From Arthrobacter citreus (GTDB lineage Bacteria > Actinomycetota > Actinomycetes > Actinomycetales > Micrococcaceae): DNA of 64,000 bases. The DNA lies in assembly GCF_038405225.1 (NCBI RefSeq), contig NZ_CP151657.1:1364001-1428000 (forward strand), given 5' to 3'. The notes beneath the pieces are model-generated. The model did not search any database and had not been told where the DNA came from. It was given only the letters and a program-made list of their open reading frames with translations. Positions 56,856 through 64,000 of the stretch are shown piece by piece (within the stretch, counting starts at the first letter, position 1; every line of letters starts with the position of its first letter). The translations under genes and the position numbers were made by a program.

Positions 56856-58343
56856 TCAGGCGTTCTGCGGGAAGCCGAGGTTGATGCCGCCGTGGCTTGG
56901 ATCCAGCCAGCGGGTGGTGACAACCTTGCCGCGGGTGAAGAAACCAACGCCTTCGGTTCCGTGGGCATGGGTGTCGCCGAACAGTGAGTTCTTCCATCCA
57001 CCGAAGGAATAGTAAGCCATGGGAACCGGGACCGGGACGTTTATGCCCACCATGCCAACTTCCACTTCGTTTTCAAAGCGCCGCGCCGCTCCGCCGTCGT
57101 TCGTGAAGATGGCTGTTCCGTTGCCGTACGGGTTGGAGTTGATCAGGTGCAGCGCCTGCTCGTAGCTGTCCACGCGGACCACTGAGAGGACCGGGCCGAA
57201 GATCTCGTCCCGGTAAATCGACATGTCGGTGTCGACGTTGTCGAAGAGGGTGGGGCCAACAAAAAAGCCGTCGCCCTCCGCGTCCGGAGTGACGGTGCGT
57301 CCGTCCACCACGAGGGTGGCGCCCGCGGCCTCGCCGGCGTCGATGTAGCCAGCCACCTTGTCCCGGTGGGCAGCTGTGACCAGGGGGCCCATGTCGCAGC
57401 CGCGGCTTCCGTCACCGGTGCGCAGCGCGTTGGTGCGCTCGGCAATCTTGCCCACGAGTTCGTCGGCAACAGGGCCCACGGCGAGCAGCGCGGAGATGGC
57501 CATGCAGCGTTCCCCGGCGGAGCCGAAGCCCGCGTTGACGGCGGCGTCGGCGGCGAGGTCCAGATCGGCGTCGGGCAGGACGATCATGTGGTTCTTGGCT
57601 CCGCCCAGGGCCTGGACGCGCTTGCCGTGCGCGGTTGCCGTTTCATAGACGTATTTGGCGATGGGGGTCGAGCCGACAAAGGACACGGCCTTGATGTCCG
57701 GATGGGTCAGGAGCGTATCCACCGCTACCTTGTCCCCGTGCAGGACGTTGAACACGCCGTCGGGCAGGCCGGCTTCCTTCCACAGCTCCGCCAGCCAGTT
57801 CGCTGCGCTCGGGTCCTTCTCGCTCGGCTTCAGCACCACGGTGTTACCGGCGGCCAGCGCAATCGGGAAGAACCACATGGGCACCATCGCCGGGAAGTTG
57901 AAGGGGCTGATGATCGCAACGGGTCCCAGTGCCTGGCGGACGGAATGCACGTCCACGTTGGTGGATGCGTTCTCGGTGAAGCTGCCCTTCAGCAGGTGTG
58001 GAATACCGCAGGCGAATTCCACCACTTCCTGGCCGCGGCTGACTTCCCCGAGGGCGTCGTCGAGCACCTTGCCGTGCTCGGCCGTCAGGATGGCGGCCAG
58101 CTCCCCCTTACGGGCGTTGAGCAGCTCGCGGAAAGCGAAGAGCACCTGCGTGCGGCGGGCCAGGGACGTGTCGCGCCATGCGGGGAACGCGGCAGCGGCA
58201 GCGGCCACTGCGGCATTGCCCTCATCCTCGGTGGCCAGGGACACCTGGCCGGTCACCTTGCCCGTGGCAGGGTTCGTTACCGGGGCGGTGCGTGCTCCGG
58301 CCGGGACGTAGCTGCCGTTGATCCAGTGCTTGATGCTGTCCAA
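56856..58343 (-). CDS. mmsA: CoA-acylating (methyl)malonate-semialdehyde dehydrogenase
   Basis: 495 residues, aldehyde dehydrogenase family. Makes acetyl-CoA or propionyl-CoA from malonate or methylmalonate semialdehyde, with NAD and loss of CO2. Visible: FNFPAMVPMWFFPIALAAGNT, the catalytic Cys in GSAGERCMAIS (the GERCM form is specific for this group), and GGAKNHMIVLPDAD. The product of the aminotransferase partner is its expected substrate. A similar enzyme serves myo-inositol use (IolA), but no inositol genes are adjacent. Divergent from the PucR gene. Confidence 0.9.
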   Translation of the reverse strand: MDSIKHWINGSYVPAGARTAPVTNPATGKVTGQVSLATEDEGNAAVAAAAAAFPAWRDTSLARRTQVLFAFRELLNARKGELAAILTAEHGKVLDDALGEVSRGQEVVEFACGIPHLLKGSFTENASTNVDVHSVRQALGPVAIISPFNFPAMVPMWFFPIALAAGNTVVLKPSEKDPSAANWLAELWKEAGLPDGVFNVLHGDKVAVDTLLTHPDIKAVSFVGSTPIAKYVYETATAHGKRVQALGGAKNHMIVLPDADLDLAADAAVNAGFGSAGERCMAISALLAVGPVADELVGKIAERTNALRTGDGSRGCDMGPLVTAAHRDKVAGYIDAGEAAGATLVVDGRTVTPDAEGDGFFVGPTLFDNVDTDMSIYRDEIFGPVLSVVRVDSYEQALHLINSNPYGNGTAIFTNDGGAARRFENEVEVGMVGINVPVPVPMAYYSFGGWKNSLFGDTHAHGTEGVGFFTRGKVVTTRWLDPSHGGINLGFPQNA

Positions 58344-58431
58344 GGTTTCTCCTTGTGGAAAGGGCGCCCGGGGGCGGTGGTGTTCAGTCGGATCCAGTCT
58401 GCCGTTCCCGGGTACGACTCATAAGTAGCAG

Positions 58432-58469
58432 TGTGTAAGACTTCGCCCACTTTGCTTTACCCTGTGTAA
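58432..58469 (+). promoter_or_regulatory. Direct repeats TGTGTAA before the PucR gene
   Basis: TGTGTAA at 58,432-58,438 and again at 58,463-58,469, 31 bp apart (three helical turns), between the divergent PucR and mmsA genes. TACCCT (58,458-58,463) lies 6 nt before the PucR ATG and no ribosome site is present, so the PucR mRNA may be leaderless. Candidate PucR binding sites. Confidence 0.45.
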
Positions 58470-60128
58470 ATGCTGCCCACTGTTCGCTCCGTCTTGGACC
58501 TTCCCGTGCTGCGCGAGGCCCAGCCGCGGCTCCTGGGCTCCGCGCACGGCCTGGATCACGCTGTGCGCTGGGTCCACGTGAGCGAGGTGCTCGACGTCTC
58601 GGGCCTGCTGTCGGGCGGAGAACTGGTCCTCACCACCGGGCTGGAGCTTGAAAAGGACCCCGGGCGCACTGCCATGTTTGTCCGGTCGCTGCAGGACGCC
58701 GGAGCCTCCGGACTCATTGTGGAAGTGATCGGGGACCGCCGTAACAGTCTGGACGCACTAACGCTGGCAGCCTCGTCGGCAGCCCTGCCCGTCGTCGTCG
58801 TCCGGCGCCGGGTGCGCTTTGTGGAGATCACGGAGATTGTGCACCGGCTGATTGTGGCCGAGCAGCTGGAACGGGTGGAGCGTGCCCGTGCCGTCCATGA
58901 GGCCTTCACGATGCTCAGCCTGGAAAGCGCGGGAACCGGCCAGGTGGTGGAGCAGGCCGCTGCGATGATCGGCGCCCCGGTGGTCCTTGAGGACCTTTCC
59001 CATCTGGTGCTTGCCTACGCGGCCCACCAAGTGGACACCACCGTGCTGCTGGATAACTGGGAGCGGCGTTCCCGGACTACGCCGTCAACAGCGCAAACGT
59101 CCCGCACCGGCAACGGGGACTGGCTGCAGACACCCGTGGGCGTTCGGCGGCAGGTGTGGGGCCGGCTGGTGGTCCCAGCGGTGCTGGACGACGACGCCGG
59201 TGCCGCCATGGTGCTGGAACGGGCCGCGCAGACCCTTGCGATCAACCGGCTCGCGGAACGGGACCGGCGTGACCTGAACCAGCAGGCGCAGGCCGGACTC
59301 CTGAATGATCTGCGCCAGCCCCGCGGATTGGGCGAGGGTGAAGCGCAGGCCCGTGCCGCCGCCCTGGGCCTGCGGCGGTCACCCTTCTACCTTCCCGTGG
59401 TTTTCCGGGGCACATCGCCGTCGGCAGTCCCGGGAACCGCCGCGGCAGACGCCGGCGGCGATCCGCTGGCCGGGCAGCAGGAGGAACGTTTGCTTCTTGA
59501 GCAGCTGGCACGGGCACTGAAGCCCCTCCCCTGCACCGCCATCAGCGCCGTCATCCGTTCGGGTTCCGTCGGCACGCTCCTGGCTCTTTCCTCCCAGCAG
59601 GCCGAGGACAAGGTGCTGCGCGCCCTGGCTGCGGCTGTGGCCCAGGAATCGGAGCGGGAACCGGCCCCAGGCGGCGGGGCGGGGAGCTGGACCATCGGCG
59701 TCGGGCGCCTTCAGGATTCCCTCCTCGAAGCAGCGGCGGGAATCGATGAGGCGGCCCATGTTGCCGAGACTGCCGCCACCCTTCCCGGACAGGACCGGCC
59801 GTTCCACCGCGCCACCGATATCCGGCTCCGGGGCCTGCTGGCCCTGTTGCGGAAGGATCCCAGAGTCCAGCAGTTTGTCGAGTCCGAACTTCAGGGGGTC
59901 CTGGAGGCCGAGGCCCGCGGCGAGTCCGGCTATCTGGAGATGCTGGGCCAGTTCCTGGAATCCGGCGGCAACAAGACTGCCCTGGCCCGCATCAGCTACC
60001 TGAGCCGGCCGACCCTGTACGCCCGGCTGAGCCGGCTGGAGGAGCTACTGGCCGTGGACCTCGACGACGCCGAATCGCGCACGTCACTGCACGTGGCCCT
60101 GCTTGTCCACCGGCTGCGGACCCTCTAA
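58470..60128 (+). CDS. PucR-family transcriptional regulator
   Basis: 552 residues. N-terminal PucR domain (TVRSVLDLPVLREAQPRLLG, GGELVLTTGLEL), a middle GGDEF-like region, and C-terminal HTH_30 domain (FLESGGNKTALARISYLSRPTLYARL). PucR-type proteins activate purine or amino-acid breakdown genes in Gram-positives. Divergence from the mmsA-aminotransferase operon indicates that it controls these genes. The start codon has no ribosome site; see the leaderless note. Confidence 0.9.
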   Translation: MLPTVRSVLDLPVLREAQPRLLGSAHGLDHAVRWVHVSEVLDVSGLLSGGELVLTTGLELEKDPGRTAMFVRSLQDAGASGLIVEVIGDRRNSLDALTLAASSAALPVVVVRRRVRFVEITEIVHRLIVAEQLERVERARAVHEAFTMLSLESAGTGQVVEQAAAMIGAPVVLEDLSHLVLAYAAHQVDTTVLLDNWERRSRTTPSTAQTSRTGNGDWLQTPVGVRRQVWGRLVVPAVLDDDAGAAMVLERAAQTLAINRLAERDRRDLNQQAQAGLLNDLRQPRGLGEGEAQARAAALGLRRSPFYLPVVFRGTSPSAVPGTAAADAGGDPLAGQQEERLLLEQLARALKPLPCTAISAVIRSGSVGTLLALSSQQAEDKVLRALAAAVAQESEREPAPGGGAGSWTIGVGRLQDSLLEAAAGIDEAAHVAETAATLPGQDRPFHRATDIRLRGLLALLRKDPRVQQFVESELQGVLEAEARGESGYLEMLGQFLESGGNKTALARISYLSRPTLYARLSRLEELLAVDLDDAESRTSLHVALLVHRLRTL

Positions 60129-60182
60129 CGCCGTGATGCTCCTGAAGAACCAGACTGCCCACCGGAAAAGCGAGCCGTGAAC

Positions 60183-61142
60183 ATGCCCAAACCCTTTACC
60201 CTGACCCAGCTGAGATATTTCGCCGTTGTGGCGGAGGCCGAAAACATGACGGCAGCCGCCGTGCGGCTGTGCATCACCCAGTCGGCCCTGTCCACGGCAG
60301 TGGCGCAGCTGGAGGCCAGCCTCGGAACTCAGCTGTTTGTACGCCTGACCCGCGGGCTGCGCCTCACCCCGGCGGGCCGGCAGCTGGCCGGGGACATCAA
60401 GGTGGTGCTGGAACAGGCGGACGCCCTCTATGAGTCAGCGCGGGGACTGGCCGCCAGCGTCGTGGGTGAACTGACGGTTGGCGTGTTCTCCCCGCTGGCG
60501 CCGTTTCGCCTTCCGGCTATCCTGCAGTCCTTTGAGCGCCAGCATCCCGGAGTGGAGGTTTCCATCCTCGAGGCGGACCTGGCCGGGCTGCAGGCGGCGC
60601 TGCGCGAAGGAGCCTGTGATGTTGCGCTGACCTACGGCCTGGGCCTCGGTGAGGGTTTCACCGCCCGGGTCCTGGAACGCGTACCTCCGCACGTGCTGGT
60701 TCACGCCGGTCATCCGGCGGCGGCGGGGCCCGAACGCAGCATTGCCCTTCGGGATTTGGCCGGTGAGCCGTCGGTGGTGCTGGACCTGCCGCACAGCAGG
60801 GAATATTACGAGCAGCTCTACGCGCTGGCCGGAGTGGAGCCGAACGTCCGCCACCGCTTCTCCGGGTATGAAACAGTCCGTTCCTTTGTGGCGAAGGGAC
60901 ACGGCTATGCCGTGCTGAACCAAAGGCTGCACAGTAACCTGACGTATTCCGGCGGACAGGTGGTGGTTCTGGCGCTGACTGACGATTTCCCGCCCATTGA
61001 CGTCATGCTGGTCCGTCCCGGCGCCATAAAGCCCACCCGCCGCGTCCTGGCCTTTGAGGAAACATGCCTCCGACTCTACGGATCCGCCGGGAACCCATCT
61101 CCACAGTTGGACCCATCAACACAATCTATGGGTCTGGGCTAA
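60183..61142 (+). CDS. LysR-family regulator
   Basis: 319 residues from the ATG at 60,183 (a GTG two codons earlier is possible). HTH in LTQLRYFAVVAEAENMTAAAV and ITQSALSTAVAQLE, then a substrate domain (VGELTVGVFSPLAPFRLPAI). It lies between the PucR gene and the MFS transporter gene, all on the plus strand, and may regulate transport or the hydrolase downstream. Its ligand is unknown. Confidence 0.88.
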   Translation: MPKPFTLTQLRYFAVVAEAENMTAAAVRLCITQSALSTAVAQLEASLGTQLFVRLTRGLRLTPAGRQLAGDIKVVLEQADALYESARGLAASVVGELTVGVFSPLAPFRLPAILQSFERQHPGVEVSILEADLAGLQAALREGACDVALTYGLGLGEGFTARVLERVPPHVLVHAGHPAAAGPERSIALRDLAGEPSVVLDLPHSREYYEQLYALAGVEPNVRHRFSGYETVRSFVAKGHGYAVLNQRLHSNLTYSGGQVVVLALTDDFPPIDVMLVRPGAIKPTRRVLAFEETCLRLYGSAGNPSPQLDPSTQSMGLG

Positions 61143-61193
61143 ACAACCCATTGGACACCTGTGACCTGAGTCACCACAGTTGGTTGCGGTACT

Positions 61194-61230
61194 GAACCCG
61201 GAGCCTGCCACAGACGGTAGGCCCGGGTTC
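61194..61230 (+). terminator. Strong hairpin between LysR and MFS genes
   Basis: GAACCCGG-a-GCCTGCC, loop ACAGAC, GGTAGGC-CCGGGTTC: 15 pairs including one G-T and one bulged base. No T-run follows. It may end the LysR transcript or shape the leader before the small ORF at 61,256. Confidence 0.55.
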
Positions 61231-61255
61231 TCCACGATCAATCAAGGGAGATTTG

Positions 61256-61405
61256 ATGCGTCCGTTCCCAGGAACGTGTGTCCGGAAGATGACCGGACGC
61301 CCCGGTGCCGGCAACACGGCGGCAATCTTGGCCCTTTTGCCGTTTCCGGCCCGTAACGCTGTTTACCGCAGCGGAAACATGAGCCCACTAGCGTGGCTGT
61401 CATGA
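61256..61405 (+). CDS. Small ORF (49 codons) coupled to the MFS gene
   Basis: Starts MRPFPGTCVRKMTG, with AAGGGAG placed 5 nt before its ATG, the best ribosome site in this gap. Its TGA overlaps the MFS ATG (ATGA at 61,402-61,405), while the MFS gene has no ribosome site of its own. This fits a translated leader that feeds ribosomes into the transporter gene. Basic, with one weakly hydrophobic stretch; no known family. It could also be chance. Confidence 0.45.
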   Translation: MRPFPGTCVRKMTGRPGAGNTAAILALLPFPARNAVYRSGNMSPLAWLS

Positions 61406-62748
61406 CAACCCAGAACAGCAAAGCAGGGCGGCCCGGTTCAGCTCCGACCCTGTCCGGCCCCTCCTCCGCGGGCGTTCCCACCACCAAGATGCAAAGGCGT
61501 GTCCTGCTCGGCGGCAGCGTCGGGCAGTTCATCGAGTTTTACGACTTCACCCTCTATGGGCTCACCGCCGTCACCCTGTCCCAGTTGTTTTTCCCCGGCA
61601 GTAATCCCATCACCGCCCTGCTGGCCACGTTCGCCACCTTCGGCGTGGCCTTTGTGGTCCGCCCCCTCGGCGGCATCTTCTTTGGCGCCATCGGAGACCG
61701 CATCGGCCGCCGCCGCGTCCTCAGCATTACGCTGATCGCCATCGGCGGGGCCACCGCCCTGATGGGCATGCTGCCCACCTACGCACAGATCGGCGCCTGG
61801 GCCCCCGCCCTGCTGGTGCTGTGCCGGCTCATCCAGGGATTCTCCGCCGGCGGAGAGTCTGTCGGCGCTCCCTCCTTCGTCTTTGAACACGCTCCGGTCA
61901 ACAAGCGCGGTTTCTGGATCAACATCACCATCGCCGCCACAGCGCTGCCCTCAGTGGTGGCCGGCACCATGATCCTGATCCTCAGCCAGTCGATGTCGGA
62001 CGAATCCTTCACCTCGTGGGGCTGGCGCCTGCCGTTCCTGCTGGCCCTTCCGCTGGCGATGTTCGGCGTATGGATCCGCAGCCGCACCGTGGAAAGCGAC
62101 GCCTTCAAAAATGCCAAAGCGGAGCAGCCCAAGGAGTTCAGCCCCATCCGGGAAACCCTCCGCGAGAACAAGCTCCGCATGGTCCAGGTCATCTTTGTCA
62201 TGGGCCTGACTGCCATGGGCTTCTACTTCCTGTCCGCCTATTTTGTGTCCTATGTCCAGACCACCGGCGAACTCAGCCGGGAACAGTCACTCATGGTCAA
62301 CGCCGCCGCACTGGCCCTGTACGCCCTCCTGCTTCCGATGGGCGGCCGGCTCGGAGACCGCTTCGGCCGCAGGCCGCTGCTCATCGCAGGCTCCGCCGCC
62401 CTGGCCATCCTGTCGGTGCCCAGCTTCATGCTCGTCACCAGCGGCAGCCTCCCGCTGGCCCTGGCCGGACAGTCCCTGTTCGTTGTGGCCCTCTGCCTCT
62501 ACGGCGGTGGCTGCTACACGTTCTTTGTCGAGATCTTCACGACCCGCACCCGGTTCACCTCCGCGGCGATCAGTTACAACGGCGCCTATGCGCTCTTCGG
62601 CGGCACCGCACCGTTCATCGGTACGGCGCTGGTCGGAAGCACCGGAGTGCCGCATGCACCCGGCTTCTACATGGCCGCGGCCGCCGCCGTCGTCTTCCTC
62701 CTGGTCGTCCTGACCAAGGTTCCCGAGACCCGCGGCCGGATGGGATAA
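61402..62748 (+). CDS. MFS transporter, metabolite:H+ symporter (MHS) type
   Basis: 448 residues with twelve membrane segments. The N-terminal GQFIEFYDFTLYGL, motif A GDRIGRRRVLSIT and GGESVGAPSFVFEHAP match the MHS group (ShiA/ProP/KgtP-like), which imports organic acids, betaines or amino-acid derivatives. Start ATG at 61,402 overlaps the small ORF stop; a GTG at 61,393 is an alternative. Followed by the amidohydrolase gene after 59 bp, so it may bring in that enzyme's substrate. Confidence 0.88.
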   Translation: MTTQNSKAGRPGSAPTLSGPSSAGVPTTKMQRRVLLGGSVGQFIEFYDFTLYGLTAVTLSQLFFPGSNPITALLATFATFGVAFVVRPLGGIFFGAIGDRIGRRRVLSITLIAIGGATALMGMLPTYAQIGAWAPALLVLCRLIQGFSAGGESVGAPSFVFEHAPVNKRGFWINITIAATALPSVVAGTMILILSQSMSDESFTSWGWRLPFLLALPLAMFGVWIRSRTVESDAFKNAKAEQPKEFSPIRETLRENKLRMVQVIFVMGLTAMGFYFLSAYFVSYVQTTGELSREQSLMVNAAALALYALLLPMGGRLGDRFGRRPLLIAGSAALAILSVPSFMLVTSGSLPLALAGQSLFVVALCLYGGGCYTFFVEIFTTRTRFTSAAISYNGAYALFGGTAPFIGTALVGSTGVPHAPGFYMAAAAAVVFLLVVLTKVPETRGRMG

Positions 62749-62807
62749 GCCCGGCCTACACCCCGGCACGTTCCCGCTCACCGAGCCGCACAACCCAAGG
62801 ATTCCTC

Positions 62808-64000
62808 ATGAACGCAGCATCATTTCTTACCGATTTCCACACGGTGGCCACCATCGGCGCCACCGCCAACAACGGCGTCGACCGCCAGGCAGCCACTGCC
62901 GAGGACGCGCAGACCAGGGACTGGTTTGCCGCCTGGGTACGGGAGGCGGGCTGGGAACTGCGGACCGACAGCATCGGCAACATGTTTGGGCTTGTTGAGT
63001 GGACGCCCGGTGCTCCGTACATCGTCATCGGTTCACATTTGGACAGCCAGCCCCTCGGCGGGCGCTTCGACGGAGCATACGGCGTCATCGCCGCACTTCA
63101 CGCTGCCCGGCAGATCAACGCCGACGTCGAGGCCGGCGCTGAGCGGCCCCGTTTCAATCTTGCGGTGGTGAACTGGTTCAACGAGGAAGGCGGCCGCTTT
63201 GCCCCCAGCATCATGGGCAGCTCGGTGTACGCCGGCCTGCTGTCCCGGGAAAAAATGCTTGCGGTCACTGACCTGCAGGGCACCACCGTGCGGGACGCAC
63301 TCGAACGCATCGGCTACCTGGGAACCCAGGAAGCACCCGAAGCGGCCGGCTACGCGGAGATCCATATTGAGCAGGGCCGCATCCTGGAACGCGAAGAGAC
63401 CGCCATCGGTGTCGTGGACAGCAGCTGGTACACCCAGAAACTCGACATCGAGGTCCTGGGGGAACAGTCCCACACCGGGGCAACCGCAATGGCGGACCGG
63501 CATGACGCCCTGGTGGCCGCGTCCCGCATCATTCTCATGGTCCATGACGTCACCGAAGAGTTTGCCGAAGGAGCCCTTGTCTCCTCTGTTGGGCAGATGA
63601 CACTGGAACCCAACTCCCCCATCGTGGTGGCACGCCGGGTGCATCTTGTTGCCGATCTGCGCTCCGGCGATCCGCGGATTGTGATGGCCGCGCGGGCCAA
63701 ACTGATGAAGGACATAGACGACCTTGCCCGGAAGCACGACATCAACGTCAACGTCACTGACTTCGACATCCGGCCCATCCGCCGCTTTCCGCAGGAAGGG
63801 CTCGAGCTTGCTGAGCGTGTGGCTGCCGGTCTGGGACTGTCCTCGCGGCGCATCCAGACCATGGCCGGTCACGACTCCGTGGCCATGAACACCGTTGCGC
63901 CGTCGGTCATGCTGTTCATACCGAGCGTGGACGGCGTTTCCCACTGTGAACGCGAATTCTCCACCGATGATGACATGGTTCGCGGCCTGGAGATGCTGAC
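62808..64000 (+). CDS. M20-family Zn hydrolase (N-carbamoyl-amino acid hydrolase/allantoate amidohydrolase type), 3' end missing
   Basis: 397 residues present; the gene runs off the window. AAGGA lies 7 nt before the ATG. Metal ligands: SHLDSQPLGGRFDGAYG (His, Asp), NEEGGRFAPS (Glu), HIEQGRILE (His). TGATAMADRHDAL and AGHDSVAMN follow the HyuC/AllC/beta-ureidopropionase pattern. It removes the carbamoyl group from N-carbamoyl amino acids or allantoate. With the beta-alanine-type aminotransferase nearby, N-carbamoyl-beta-alanine is one likely substrate; a hydantoin or allantoin path is also possible. Confidence 0.88.
   Translation, partial: MNAASFLTDFHTVATIGATANNGVDRQAATAEDAQTRDWFAAWVREAGWELRTDSIGNMFGLVEWTPGAPYIVIGSHLDSQPLGGRFDGAYGVIAALHAARQINADVEAGAERPRFNLAVVNWFNEEGGRFAPSIMGSSVYAGLLSREKMLAVTDLQGTTVRDALERIGYLGTQEAPEAAGYAEIHIEQGRILEREETAIGVVDSSWYTQKLDIEVLGEQSHTGATAMADRHDALVAASRIILMVHDVTEEFAEGALVSSVGQMTLEPNSPIVVARRVHLVADLRSGDPRIVMAARAKLMKDIDDLARKHDINVNVTDFDIRPIRRFPQEGLELAERVAAGLGLSSRRIQTMAGHDSVAMNTVAPSVMLFIPSVDGVSHCEREFSTDDDMVRGLEML

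Overview
The window is about 65 percent GC, tightly packed, and reads like the chromosome of an Arthrobacter-type actinobacterium (Micrococcaceae). The reasons are high-GC wobble codons, several GTG/TTG starts, strong GGAGG-type ribosome sites mixed with leaderless-looking genes, ATGA stop/start overlaps, ABC sugar importers without their own ATPase, an araB-araD-araA operon and a TCGAAC-N4-GTTCGA (LexA-type) box. No rRNA, tRNA, CRISPR array, insertion sequence or phage gene was seen. The genus call is inference.

Layout. 0-5 kb: the start of a P-loop ATPase gene, an AT-rich gap, a processive family 2 glycosyltransferase coupled to a lipoprotein, and a YCII protein with an ECF sigma factor. 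5-12.5 kb (minus strand): a seven-gene sugar operon (binding protein, two permeases, two Gfo/Idh/MocA oxidoreductases, a TIM-barrel isomerase-like protein, ThuA) facing a LacI regulator. 13.6-18.6 kb: binding protein, two permeases and a GH51 arabinofuranosidase, ended by a 16-bp-stem terminator. 18.7-23.1 kb (minus): GH43-like enzyme, a large six-hairpin-like glycosidase and a binding protein without permeases. 23.3-28.9 kb: zinc alcohol dehydrogenase plus an unknown protein behind a LexA-type box; an HTH/Clp-N pair; an ATPase; a DMT exporter; a tartrate dehydrogenase-like enzyme. 29-40 kb: LysR and a DASS carboxylate transporter, small kinase, hydrolases, acyltransferase, glycosyltransferase, NhaA, LigD-type polymerase, MFS transporter. 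40.4-46.3 kb: a frameshifted GH13 alpha-glucosidase, a two-component system and an ABC exporter. 47-54.6 kb: aldose epimerase, LacI regulator, araBDA and an alditol oxidase. 55.4-64 kb: class III aminotransferase, semialdehyde dehydrogenase, PucR, LysR, MFS transporter and a carbamoyl-amino-acid hydrolase cut by the window end.

How they work together. The clearest system is an arabinose/arabinan regulon: the palindrome GTTAGCGCTAAC occurs perfectly before the GH51 import operon (13,631) and before araBDA (49,294), and with one mismatch before the epimerase-LacI pair (47,020). The LacI protein at 48.1 kb probably controls all three. The 5-12.5 kb operon uses a different operator type (TTTCGAAA repeats) and its enzyme set suggests oxidative (3-keto) glycoside breakdown rather than hydrolysis. 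The last 9 kb resembles beta-alanine/pyrimidine or hydantoin breakdown. No entirely new system is proved; the best leads are the oxidative glycoside operon, the LexA-type box before an alcohol dehydrogenase with an unknown partner, and a small ORF coupled to an MFS transporter.
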